A DNA stretch of 64,000 bases from DASWNP01 sp036399175 (GTDB taxonomy: Bacteria; Acidobacteriota; Blastocatellia; Pyrinomonadales; Pyrinomonadaceae), in assembly GCA_036399175.1 (NCBI GenBank), contig DASWNP010000019.1:10516-74515 (forward strand), in the 5' to 3' direction. The position numbers and the translations under genes were made by a program. Each line of letters opens with the position of its first letter. Position 1 is the first letter of the stretch. The notes beneath the pieces were generated by a model that saw only the letters and a program-made list of their open reading frames with translations, searched no databases and was not told where the DNA came from. This document shows positions 51,271-58,983 of this stretch, piece after piece.

Positions 51271-53238
51271 CTATTTCTTAGCCAGTACGACCGGAGACTG
51301 TTCACCGGAGCGGATGCGCTCGAAGAAACTGCGCACGGTCGAATACTGCTCGGCGGGAATCGTCGCCGCGCGCAGCTTCAGCGTGCGCGTGAAGAGCAAC
51401 TGGCCGTCTTTAACATCGTAGGTTGAGGTGTAGCTGCCGAAGGGCGCGTCGAGTTTGAGGGCGTCAGGTAGTTCGTCCACTTCAAAACCGGCAGGCAGTT
51501 TGAAGCGTACCGTCTCGGTATAGGCTTTCGATTCCAAGACCACCGGATGGATGCGCAGAGGTTTTGTCAGAACTAAGGATTCAAGACGCGAAACGATGGC
51601 GGGCTTGAAGACCAGCAGGCGATCCTGCATGAGTTGAGCGTAGCTTTCCGCCGAGAATTGAACGTCGAGCGCAAAGCCTCCGTCGGCGTTGTTATCGGTC
51701 GGCTCAATCTTCGAGAGTCTCGCTCCGGTCGCGCCTCGTGTAATCCAGCCCTGAATCATTTTCATGTAGTCGGCGCGTGAGAGTTGGCGAAATTGCCGAC
51801 GATGAGTGACCGCCTGCTGACCCAATGAGCGCTCGCGGATACTAGCAATGATTGAACCGTTGGCCGCCAACTCGACTTCGGCCTGACGCTCAAGGCGGTT
51901 CGCTTCGGGCGGTGTGGCAGGCATTCTCAGAAGCGCGCCCGCATCCGCGGCAACGACGAGCGCCAGACTGTTCTGCTCGTCTTCGGGCAGGTCGCCGACG
52001 GGCGTGTTCTCGTCCGTCGCATCGAAAATCAGGAGTCGTCCGAGCGTCGGATGCTTGACGATGGTGGCGGCCTGCGTCTGCTCGCTCACTCTGACGGCGA
52101 TGATGCAATGATTGAACTGCTTCGGCGAAGCCCACTCTTCGCGCACGTAGGTCGGGTCGCCGGAAAAGATTAAGACCGGATAGGCTTCAATCTTGACGAC
52201 TTTGAGCATGGCGCGCATGAGGTTCACCTTGTCTTTGCAATCGCCGTAAGACTTGGCGAAGACCTCCGCCGCCGCATGCGGACGATAACGCCCGACGCCG
52301 ACCGAAATCGAGATGTATTGAAGTCCCTGCACGTAACGGGCGATAGCCTGAATGCGCTCAAGCTCGGTCTTCGAGTTGGCGGTCAGCTCGCGTGCTTTGG
52401 CTGCTAAGGCTTCGTCGGGCACGGCCTGCGGGTCGCTCAAATCGCTGTACCAGCGAGAAACGTCGTTCCAGTTGTTAAAAGCCAAAGCGCCGGGCGTAGT
52501 CCCGGCTGTCGGAGGAAAGTAATTGATGGCGACGCGGGGCGCGAGGTTCGTGACGGCGGGGCTGGCCGGCTCGGGCACGATGGGCGGAAGATTGCGTAGT
52601 TCCCAAGTGTAGATTGATCCATTGTTGGTCGGCTCAATCTTCTGATGATTGAAGGTGACGCCCGAAGCGCGCCAGCCGTTGGGCAGCGCCAGAGTAATGC
52701 GCGATGTGATGACGGGAAAGCGCTCCTGGAAATACCAGACGGATTGATTGAAAAAGGCTCGACTCTCGCTGACGCTCTGATAGCCGAAGACCGCGCCCGC
52801 GTCTGCTTCGTCCGCCGCCACAATTCTCTTCACGCGCGCTTCGTCGTACACGTCGTTGAGCGCCATGGCCTGATCGACCACATCGTTCTTACCGTAACTT
52901 CGATGCTGCCCCGATGGGCGGATGAGCCAAGCGCGTATCTCGCGCACCTTCCCCGTATCGGTTTGATATGGCTCGTCGGCTCTGGCGAAAAAGCGCCCTT
53001 CGCGTGTGAGGATGCGAATCGCATAAGTCGTGACGGTCGTGATGCGTCCATCCTCGGCGATGGTCTTGCTCGTCTCGTGATGCAAGACGACGGCGGGCAC
53101 ATCTGCTTCATATCTCGGCGCGCTCGACGAGGCCGCTTGTTGAAGCCATGCAGGAGGAGCATCGTCGGCAGCGTGCACAGGTATCAAGACTGCGGCCAGC
53201 AGCCAGCAGAAGGCCAGTAGTTTGTAAGCTATCTTCAA
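51271..53238 (-). CDS. DUF3857 / transglutaminase-like exported protein (catalytic set intact)
   Basis: A 655-residue protein starting at TTG (53238), supported by GAGAGGT five nt upstream. Signal peptide LLAFCWLLAAVLIPVHA. N-terminal DUF3857 domain (about 50-250; ITTVTTYAIRILTREG, TWELRNLPPI), then a transglutaminase-like core (about 285-400) with Cys in KSYGDCKDKVNLM, His in KQFNHCIIAV and Asp in LLIFDATDEN. The C-terminal DUF2569/beta domain follows (about 430-655). The family is widespread in Bacteroidota and Acidobacteriota, is periplasmic, and its substrate is unknown. It directly follows a paralogue on the same strand with a 55-nt gap, so the two are likely one operon. Confidence 0.85.
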   Translation of the reverse strand: MKIAYKLLAFCWLLAAVLIPVHAADDAPPAWLQQAASSSAPRYEADVPAVVLHHETSKTIAEDGRITTVTTYAIRILTREGRFFARADEPYQTDTGKVREIRAWLIRPSGQHRSYGKNDVVDQAMALNDVYDEARVKRIVAADEADAGAVFGYQSVSESRAFFNQSVWYFQERFPVITSRITLALPNGWRASGVTFNHQKIEPTNNGSIYTWELRNLPPIVPEPASPAVTNLAPRVAINYFPPTAGTTPGALAFNNWNDVSRWYSDLSDPQAVPDEALAAKARELTANSKTELERIQAIARYVQGLQYISISVGVGRYRPHAAAEVFAKSYGDCKDKVNLMRAMLKVVKIEAYPVLIFSGDPTYVREEWASPKQFNHCIIAVRVSEQTQAATIVKHPTLGRLLIFDATDENTPVGDLPEDEQNSLALVVAADAGALLRMPATPPEANRLERQAEVELAANGSIIASIRERSLGQQAVTHRRQFRQLSRADYMKMIQGWITRGATGARLSKIEPTDNNADGGFALDVQFSAESYAQLMQDRLLVFKPAIVSRLESLVLTKPLRIHPVVLESKAYTETVRFKLPAGFEVDELPDALKLDAPFGSYTSTYDVKDGQLLFTRTLKLRAATIPAEQYSTVRSFFERIRSGEQSPVVLAKK

Positions 53239-53293
53239 TCAAACCTCTCTTCGATGTAGCGACAGACGCTTGGACGGCGCGGCCATCTACGGC

Positions 53294-55282
53294 TTATTTT
53301 GAAGCGGCGGCGACCGCCGACTGCCTCAATGTGAGCGTGTGGCCGTCTGCTTTGTGAACCATGTCGAAATAGTTCTTCAGCGCTCCGTAGCTGGTCACGG
53401 GAAACAGCATGCCTTCGAAGAAGAACGAGCGTTTGTAAACTAAGCTTCGGCTATCCGGCGTCACGCTTATCGAGACGACGTACCGGCTCAAATCTCCGGC
53501 GCTTACAGGCGAAGGCTTATCCGCGTTTTCGAGAGCGAATCCCGCAGGCCACTCGATGCTCACTTCGTCCTGTTCCGACCAGGGGTAGTGAAAATAGATG
53601 GGTGTCTGGCGCGTGCCAGCCGAAAAGAGGGGGCTGATGCCGTGCTCGAAGAATGAAGGTTGGAGGAAGAGACGCTTGCCGGTGCGTTGCGCGTAGCCGG
53701 GCACGCGCACATGGTAAGAGTAGACGAAAGGCTTCTCCTGTTCCGTCACGTTCTCAATCTTGATGTCGGAAATTTCGGCGGTGCTGAGCCGCGCTTTGAC
53801 TATCCGGCGCAGAGTCTCTTCGCGCTCGGAGGGCGAATCGTCGTCGTTATATTCCTTCTTCTCGACGGCGAGCTGCCCCGTATACTCGATGCGCACGTCG
53901 CCTTCAAGCGTGCCGTCTTCGCTCAAGCTAAGTTTGGCCGTGCGCTTCTCAAGCGTCTTGCTGGAAGGAGTCATCGGCGTCTGCGTCCACACAGGCTCTT
54001 TGGGGTCGGTAATGAGTACGTCGACGCCTTCTTCCTGCCAACGAAGCATACCGCTCTGCACAAAGTTGTAACCGGGATTGTAGAAACGCCACTTGTCGCC
54101 CACGCGCACAGCGATGCTTGAGGGATTGAGAAAGTAGGGATTAGTGAATGCCGGCTCGAAGAAAATGTCGCTGCGGTCGGGCGAAAGCACGATGCGCGCG
54201 TCGAATCCGGCGGCGGTCGCCAGAGCGGCGAACAGCAAATCGATGTCCGCGCCGGTGCCGATGCCGCGCTTGAGCGTGTCGGCGGGCGACTTGTTCTCCT
54301 TGAGCTTGGCGCGTTCCTCTGAAGAAAGTCCGGAGGCGTCGTCGCTCGTGTTCCTGATTTTGGCGCGCACGAAGTTGAAGAGGCGTTCGAGCTTCTCTTC
54401 CGGCGCGCTGGCGTCGGCGGTGGCCTGCGTCGCGGCGGCGCGCAGCTCGTCGTTGACCTTCATGAGAGACTTCGTCAGGCCGTAGAAGCGTTTGCCGAGA
54501 TCGCTCCAATACCTGGAGGGGTCGGGTCGCTCGCCGACGTAGTAGACGAGCGTCCACGTCCGCACCTGATTCTCGGGCGGCATATTCGGTTCTTCGCGGA
54601 AAGCCGGAAGGTTCGTCATCGTCGTGGCGTAATAGCCGTCCTTCTCTTTGACGAACTTATTCTCCTGACCGCGAAAAGTGAACCACATCATGCTCTGTCC
54701 GGGATAGGGATAGGGCTTGATGTGATAAGTGACGCGTTGGACGGGGATGTCTCTCTGGAAGTGCAGACGCACATTATGCGCCGACTCGTTCTCGCGCACT
54801 TCGCGCCAACGATACTCGATGATGGAGCCCGGCTCGATACCAGGCAGAGCGAAGGATTTATTCTTCACCTTGAGCCCGCTCGTCTTGACGATAGTGCGCT
54901 CAAAGACATCTTCCTTTTTTAACTCGACAATCGAACCGTCGGGCTTGATGGTGCGCGCCGCGATATCTTTGATCTTGATATTGGTGTTGTAGAATTTGCC
55001 AAACGGAATATCAATTTTGCTCTGCGACTCTCGTCCGCGCTCGGTGAAGACTTTGATGCGAACGTAGTGCGTGAAGACCAGAGCGTCTACGGAGTTATCG
55101 TCAACGCGCACGTCCCAGAAGAGGACTTCGGCGTCGGCGTCCCTTTCCACGACCGGAGCTTTCAAGGCCAACTCAGTCGGCTCGACAGCTACCCACTCGT
55201 CGCCGGCGAATACGTTGGAAGCGCTCAGGGCAAGCAAGCACACGAAGAGCGGGAGGGAAACTAAAGAGACGGGGAATTTCAT
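53294..55282 (-). CDS. DUF3857 / transglutaminase-like paralogue with degenerate catalytic core
   Basis: A 662-residue exported protein (signal LVSLPLFVCLLALSASNVFA) with the same domain order as its neighbour: DUF3857 (about 40-230; FTHYVRIKVFTERGRES), transglutaminase-like core (about 270-400) and a beta C-terminal domain. In the core the segment aligned with the catalytic Cys reads RGIGTGADIDLLFAAL instead of YGDCKDK, so the Cys appears to be Gly, and the His region reads SSIAVRVGDKW. It therefore looks catalytically dead and may act as a binding partner of the intact paralogue. It is the first gene of the pair. Loss of catalysis is inferred from my own alignment by eye. Confidence 0.8.
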   Translation of the reverse strand: MKFPVSLVSLPLFVCLLALSASNVFAGDEWVAVEPTELALKAPVVERDADAEVLFWDVRVDDNSVDALVFTHYVRIKVFTERGRESQSKIDIPFGKFYNTNIKIKDIAARTIKPDGSIVELKKEDVFERTIVKTSGLKVKNKSFALPGIEPGSIIEYRWREVRENESAHNVRLHFQRDIPVQRVTYHIKPYPYPGQSMMWFTFRGQENKFVKEKDGYYATTMTNLPAFREEPNMPPENQVRTWTLVYYVGERPDPSRYWSDLGKRFYGLTKSLMKVNDELRAAATQATADASAPEEKLERLFNFVRAKIRNTSDDASGLSSEERAKLKENKSPADTLKRGIGTGADIDLLFAALATAAGFDARIVLSPDRSDIFFEPAFTNPYFLNPSSIAVRVGDKWRFYNPGYNFVQSGMLRWQEEGVDVLITDPKEPVWTQTPMTPSSKTLEKRTAKLSLSEDGTLEGDVRIEYTGQLAVEKKEYNDDDSPSEREETLRRIVKARLSTAEISDIKIENVTEQEKPFVYSYHVRVPGYAQRTGKRLFLQPSFFEHGISPLFSAGTRQTPIYFHYPWSEQDEVSIEWPAGFALENADKPSPVSAGDLSRYVVSISVTPDSRSLVYKRSFFFEGMLFPVTSYGALKNYFDMVHKADGHTLTLRQSAVAAASK

Positions 55283-55728
55283 TGGGGGTAAACCCTTTCA
55301 TCGGAGCACACAAAACAGGCAGAAACGCTGTTGTGAAGATGAGGTTAAATGACGAAGCCATGATGAAGGACTCAAGCATGGCCTCTTCTAACGCCGCGCA
55401 TCTTACGTGAGGAATATCACAGTGTCAACCGGGAAATTAGTTGACCGAATGCTTTGCCTCACAATTCAACATTGCCCCTTAATCTTGGACAGGCAGATTA
55501 ATGCTCCTTCAATATCTGATAGTAAGAGGATAATTGTGGGGCAAAGCTGTTGCGCAGCAACCCGTCGAGAGCCTTTTGGTAATCGTTTGATTCTTCTACC
55601 GATGGAAGTCTCCGACGCGACGCGCGCGGTAGAAGGCGGTCGCTCATGCAGTAGAGGTGTGCTGCGTTATCACGTTATCAATCCGGACAGGGAAGTTCGC
55701 GGTATGCTTTTCTCTTTTGCTCCCGCCC
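55283..55728. other. Intergenic region with no clear gene
   Basis: 446-nt AT-richer spacer between two minus-strand genes. A minus-strand frame ends LRNSFAPQLSSYYQILKEH at about 55500, possibly a decayed gene or mobile-element scrap, and a plus-strand 119-codon frame overlaps the next gene and looks non-coding. Confidence 0.4.
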
Positions 55729-57198
55729 CTAGCGAGACTTTACGCCTTTTAACGCTTTACCCTTAGACGACTTTTTCGACGGAGCTTTTGCGACGGTGCT
55801 TGAGTTCACCTTTGCCTTCTTATTCTGCCCCTCTTCTATTCTCTTCATTTTGTCCTGTAACGCTGCCTCAATCTTTTTCATCCACGGGAGAGACTCTTTT
55901 CTTTGCTCCCTCGCCTCTCTAATCAACCGTAAATTGCGTAGGCTCGTTTCTGGCTCCCAGACTTCACGAACTCTAGGCAGCGCGTCAGCTAATGCATTCA
56001 TCGCCTCTTGTTCATTCTTTGCCAGAACTGCAAGTTCGAGCATAGTCGCATAGTCCCAGTAGTCGGGCTGACCTGTAGCGATGCGCCTTTTCACGCAGTA
56101 AGCGACGACCGGAATTATTTCCTGACCCCGGGGGTCGGGGGGCGAATGGACTTCCATCAGCGTGACTGCATTGATACCAGGGTAAGGGTCACGCCAGTCG
56201 ATTTCGAAACCCTGGAGGTAGGCATTAATGGCCTCTCTAAGTAATCCGCGCGCGCCATGCTCATCTTTATCCTTAGTAGCTTTCTCCCACCGGTCTTTAT
56301 AGACGCGCCCAAGAATGCCGTAAGTCTCGCTGCTCGGGCCGCGTTGTGCGAGCAGGTTCTTAAGCACTCTCTCTGCTTCTTCTCCTCGTCCATCGCGATT
56401 GAGTGCAAGTGCGAGTTGTTCCTGCACCATTACTGTGGAAGACAGAGGGGCGGGCATTTCATCTACAAGGCTGATCATCTCCTTCCAAGCCTTGACAGCC
56501 CGGTATGAGAGAAAGAGATCGATTACGACTGCTGATTCCAGATTCTTGATTGGAGCATAACGGTCTTTGAGCGCACGTAACGCTATTGCCCCTTCTACTC
56601 TGGCAGCGGCTATCTCCCTTTTTAACTCGGCAGAGTACTGGACTTGAGTACGGAAGACATCCGTCTTCTCATGTTGGACGTTCGGATAGTCTTCTACTAA
56701 CTCGTAAAGCGGACTGTCTCTCAACGAAGGGTTGCTGCGAGATGCTTCTAACGTAGAGCGGAGGAATTTCGTCAGCCCTCTTACTGATTCGGCTAGCTTC
56801 GCCGGTGCGCCTGCTTTCGTCAAAGTGTAGGGAATCGCCCGCAGGGGACGCACGTCAAAGGGCAACTGGCTGCCGTTGGCTGAGAAGAGCAGAATTGTAC
56901 TCCATGGGCGCACGGCGTGGCGCACACCCAGTTCGTAAAAAACGTTCGCGTTGGCTGTCGTCAGGTCTGCCACCGCGAACTCGCACAGGATCAAGCGCTC
57001 GAACATGGGTTTGTGAATGATTCCGCCGGTCATCTCCTCATCAGCGCGCAATGGCTCCATTCCGGCGGCCCGAATCGAGGGGGCAATAAGCTGTTCGTAA
57101 ACTTTATCGAAATCCACAACAGAGCCTGCCGCATCAGGCTTTTTGCCGAACGGCATTAGGACAAAGCAGAGTGGAGGTCGCTGTTTAGGTTTCGCCAT
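55729..57198 (-). CDS. Nucleoside deoxyribosyltransferase-like domain with TPR-S (TRAFs-binding) repeat region, putative conflict-system sensor
   Basis: A 489-residue cytosolic protein; GAGGAG upstream fixes the ATG. Residues 8-130 (CFVLMPFGKKPDAAGSVVDF, then FERLILCEFAVADLTTANAN, VFYELGVRHAV) match the deoxyribosyltransferase/TIR-like Rossmann group that often heads prokaryotic effector proteins. Residues about 180-440 are helical repeats of the DUF4071/TPR-S type (NAVTLMEVHSPPDPRGQEI, YCVKRRIATGQPDYWDYATM). The last 40 residues form a Lys-rich basic tail that may bind nucleic acid. TPR-S regions are known in predicted immunity and signalling proteins. No partner nuclease or nucleotide cyclase is adjacent. 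The flanks are AT-richer, suggesting a transferred gene. Confidence 0.7.
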   Translation of the reverse strand: MAKPKQRPPLCFVLMPFGKKPDAAGSVVDFDKVYEQLIAPSIRAAGMEPLRADEEMTGGIIHKPMFERLILCEFAVADLTTANANVFYELGVRHAVRPWSTILLFSANGSQLPFDVRPLRAIPYTLTKAGAPAKLAESVRGLTKFLRSTLEASRSNPSLRDSPLYELVEDYPNVQHEKTDVFRTQVQYSAELKREIAAARVEGAIALRALKDRYAPIKNLESAVVIDLFLSYRAVKAWKEMISLVDEMPAPLSSTVMVQEQLALALNRDGRGEEAERVLKNLLAQRGPSSETYGILGRVYKDRWEKATKDKDEHGARGLLREAINAYLQGFEIDWRDPYPGINAVTLMEVHSPPDPRGQEIIPVVAYCVKRRIATGQPDYWDYATMLELAVLAKNEQEAMNALADALPRVREVWEPETSLRNLRLIREAREQRKESLPWMKKIEAALQDKMKRIEEGQNKKAKVNSSTVAKAPSKKSSKGKALKGVKSR

Positions 57199-57591
57199 TC
57201 ATCTCCTCACATAGCTGCATCAGCCTTTATCAAATAGCCTGAAGGCTGATGCTCATTAAAATAAGTATCAAGACTTGCGCTACATAATTAACTAGCGCTG
57301 TTACGAGTTAGATAGGCTATATCTGAAAGGGGGTAATTGCTTTCTGCTCCCCTGAAAGGGATTGGGTCAGGAAGATAGAACACCACTTTTGATTATCAGC
57401 CAAGGTGACATAATGCTCTACCTGCTAGTCTTGCGAACTATTAGAGAGGGGAAGATATTCCGCTATCGGGTGAGGTGTCAATGTTGAGAAGCTGGGGTTA
57501 AATGAGTTGCTGGATACCAATTAGACTTTATCGTGAGACCTGAAGACCTCGATAAAAGCAGGTGTCTTGTCTGGTTGAGGTGACTTGTATG

Positions 57592-57774
57592 TCAAAGGTT
57601 TACCGAGTTTTCATTTTCCCCGTAGGTGTCGCCGATGAACTTCACATCCCATTGCTTTCCTGTTCTGGTCTGAAGTGGCGAATCCTCGTAACGGATGTAG
57701 CCTGTCGTCTGTAACTCTCGAAACGCAGCCTGGCTTTCACGTGCAAGAGCAACTCCGTTCGGGGTGACAACTTT
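57592..57774 (-). pseudogene. PAS-domain C-terminal remnant
   Basis: An open minus-strand frame without a start, bounded by stops, reads AFRELQTTGYIRYEDSPLQT, then RTGKQWDVKFIGDTYGE and ends at TGA (57592). The pattern TKxGxxxDVEF...Y is that of the last strands of a PAS domain before the usual CNIRDITER. It begins just upstream of the histidine kinase gene on the opposite strand, so the rest of the protein has been lost. The surrounding spacer 57199-57591 is AT-rich with no other gene seen. Confidence 0.5.
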
Positions 57775-57823
57775 TTACAATTTCGGTGCGAACGAGTGGC
57801 AACTTTCTGTAGAATCTCGCTGT

Positions 57824-58555
57824 ATGATCTCGCCCAGAATGTTCCGAGATGAAATCCGTAAACTATCGCTGCGAAAAAAGCTGGCTATACTGGTATCAGT
57901 AGGCGTGTTCCTTCCCCTCCTGATATTGACCTATATGCAGTATCGATCACTCGCAGAACTCCAGAACAAAACCAAAGGGGCATTCAAGGACAACCTTCGA
58001 CAGGGATTTACCTACGTACAGCGCCAAATGAAACAACGCCTGGAGGGCGTTGCGACTCAAACCCTGAACCCTATCGGCAGTATCCGCCTTTCGTCCCCCG
58101 GGGGCGCCGAAGAGCTGGAAAAATATTTTGCAGACGTAAAGCGTTCGCATCCTGAGATCGAAGAGATTTTTGCTTTCACCAACCGGGATGGAAAGCAGGA
58201 AACAGATAGTTATGCGTATTTGTATTCAGACGAATTTGTGAAAATCGCTCAGGCAGAATTCACCTCCGCGCAGTCCAACATTCTCTCTCTATTTGAGAGA
58301 TCGCGAACGTCCCAAAGTTTTCTCGACGATAATCGCAACTATTTGTTCGTATATCATTCCTGCCCGAACTGCCCGCCGAGCTTGCGTGAAGGAACATATC
58401 TATTTTATCCGTTGAAGGATCTAACGAAAGGAGAGCAGAGCGGTTTTGCGGGTATCTTATTAAACGAAGGTTTCGTCAGAGATGACTTGATAGCTCGCAG
58501 TATAGCTGCGACTGCGCCATCCCACATATCAGATGCCACCGCCTCATTAGGGTAA
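57824..58555 (+). pseudogene. Sensor histidine kinase, 5' part, interrupted by a transposon
   Basis: N-terminal part of a membrane sensor kinase. The ATG at 57824 (MISPRMFRDEI) or 57839 is likelier than the upstream GTG at 57764, which adds an implausible leader. A transmembrane helix (AILVSVGVFLPLLILTYMQY) is followed by a periplasmic sensor with VQRQMKQRLEGVATQTL and a Cys pair NCPPSL. Translation runs four nt into the transposon and stops at TAA (58555; ...ATASLG). The kinase continues in frame at 63341. Removing the insert and one 8-bp duplication gives ...TASLAMAVTISDD..., so the insertion is recent enough to leave the frame intact. The fragment could still be membrane-inserted but has no kinase core. 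Confidence 0.85.
58543..58550. repeat. Target site duplication, left copy
   Basis: CTCATTAG, repeated at 63333-63340. Eight bp is the size made by IS1595-family elements. Confidence 0.9.
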
Positions 58556-58577
58556 TAATATAGTTGACTCACCATGA
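58551..58577. repeat. Left terminal inverted repeat
   Basis: Begins GGTAATAATATA and ends TTGACTCACCATGA; one mismatch at position 13 (G here, C in the reverse complement of the right end). Confidence 0.92.
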
Positions 58578-58581
58578 TATA

Positions 58582-58618
58582 AGCAAGGCTGTCACTTGTG
58601 CGGAGTGACAGCCTTGCT
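58582..58618 (-). terminator. Hairpin terminator of the peptide gene
   Basis: Perfect 15-bp stem (AGCAAGGCTGTCACT at 58582-58596; complement at 58604-58618) with a 7-nt loop, starting 7 nt after the peptide stop codon. Confidence 0.8.
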
Positions 58619-58624
58619 CTTTCC

Positions 58625-58825
58625 TTAGAACACTGACAGCGCAGTTTGCAGAGCCGTCACGATGGCCTCTGTTAGCCCGCAGTGAATATCGCCGCTAGCC
58701 TCTGCCGTAGGCTCTGGCTCTGGCTGCGGGTCTGTAACTCCGCAAGGTATCTGTCCTGCGAAGACCGGAACGGCGAGCGCCAGCATTAAGACTATTCCGG
58801 CGCATTCTCTGTGAAGGTGTCTCAT
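58625..58825 (-). CDS. Small secreted peptide precursor of unknown function (candidate signal)
   Basis: The ATG at 58825 with AAGGAG nine nt upstream gives 66 residues; a longer frame (99 aa) lacks such support. It has an Sec-type signal peptide (ECAGIVLMLALAVPVFAG), then a short mature part: QIPCGVTDP, a Pro/Glu linker (QPEPEPTAEASGD), a second Cys (IHCGLTE) and a hydrophobic helix AIVTALQTALSVF at the very C-terminus. The two cysteines in similar CG[VL]T contexts could form a disulfide. It is divergent from the TPR-Fis regulator gene with palindromes between them, and has its own terminator. No family is known to me. It could be a secreted signal, a small toxin or a membrane-active peptide; a signal read by the TPR protein is my favoured inference. 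Confidence 0.6.
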   Translation of the reverse strand: MRHLHRECAGIVLMLALAVPVFAGQIPCGVTDPQPEPEPTAEASGDIHCGLTEAIVTALQTALSVF

Positions 58826-58861
58826 TCTCTCTATCTCCTTAGTTGTGAAGTGACTTAGCAG

Positions 58862-58883
58862 GCATACAAAATATTTTGTATGC
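58862..58883. promoter_or_regulatory. Perfect 22-bp palindrome in the divergent promoter region
   Basis: Two perfect 11-bp halves, GCATACAAAAT and its complement, in the 158-nt gap between the peptide and regulator genes. A symmetric site of this kind suits a dimeric HTH protein such as the adjacent TPR-Fis regulator. Confidence 0.65.
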
Positions 58884-58898
58884 GCGACGAATAGACCA

Positions 58899-58920
58899 CC
58901 TTGCAAAATTTCTTGCAAGG
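58899..58920. promoter_or_regulatory. Second palindrome in the divergent promoter region
   Basis: Arms CCTTGCAA (58899-58906) and TTGCAAGG (58913-58920) around a 6-nt centre, 15 nt from the first palindrome. The TTGCAA words could also act as -35 elements. Confidence 0.5.
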
Positions 58921-58983
58921 CCAAAGGGCGGCGATTAAGATGCGGGCGGCTTTACTGACTCCACACCGGAAAGGCCGTCTCAC

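Noticed and set aside
55407..55766. 119-codon plus-strand frame
   Set aside because: Overlaps the end of the TPR-S gene, has no ribosome site and no family likeness.
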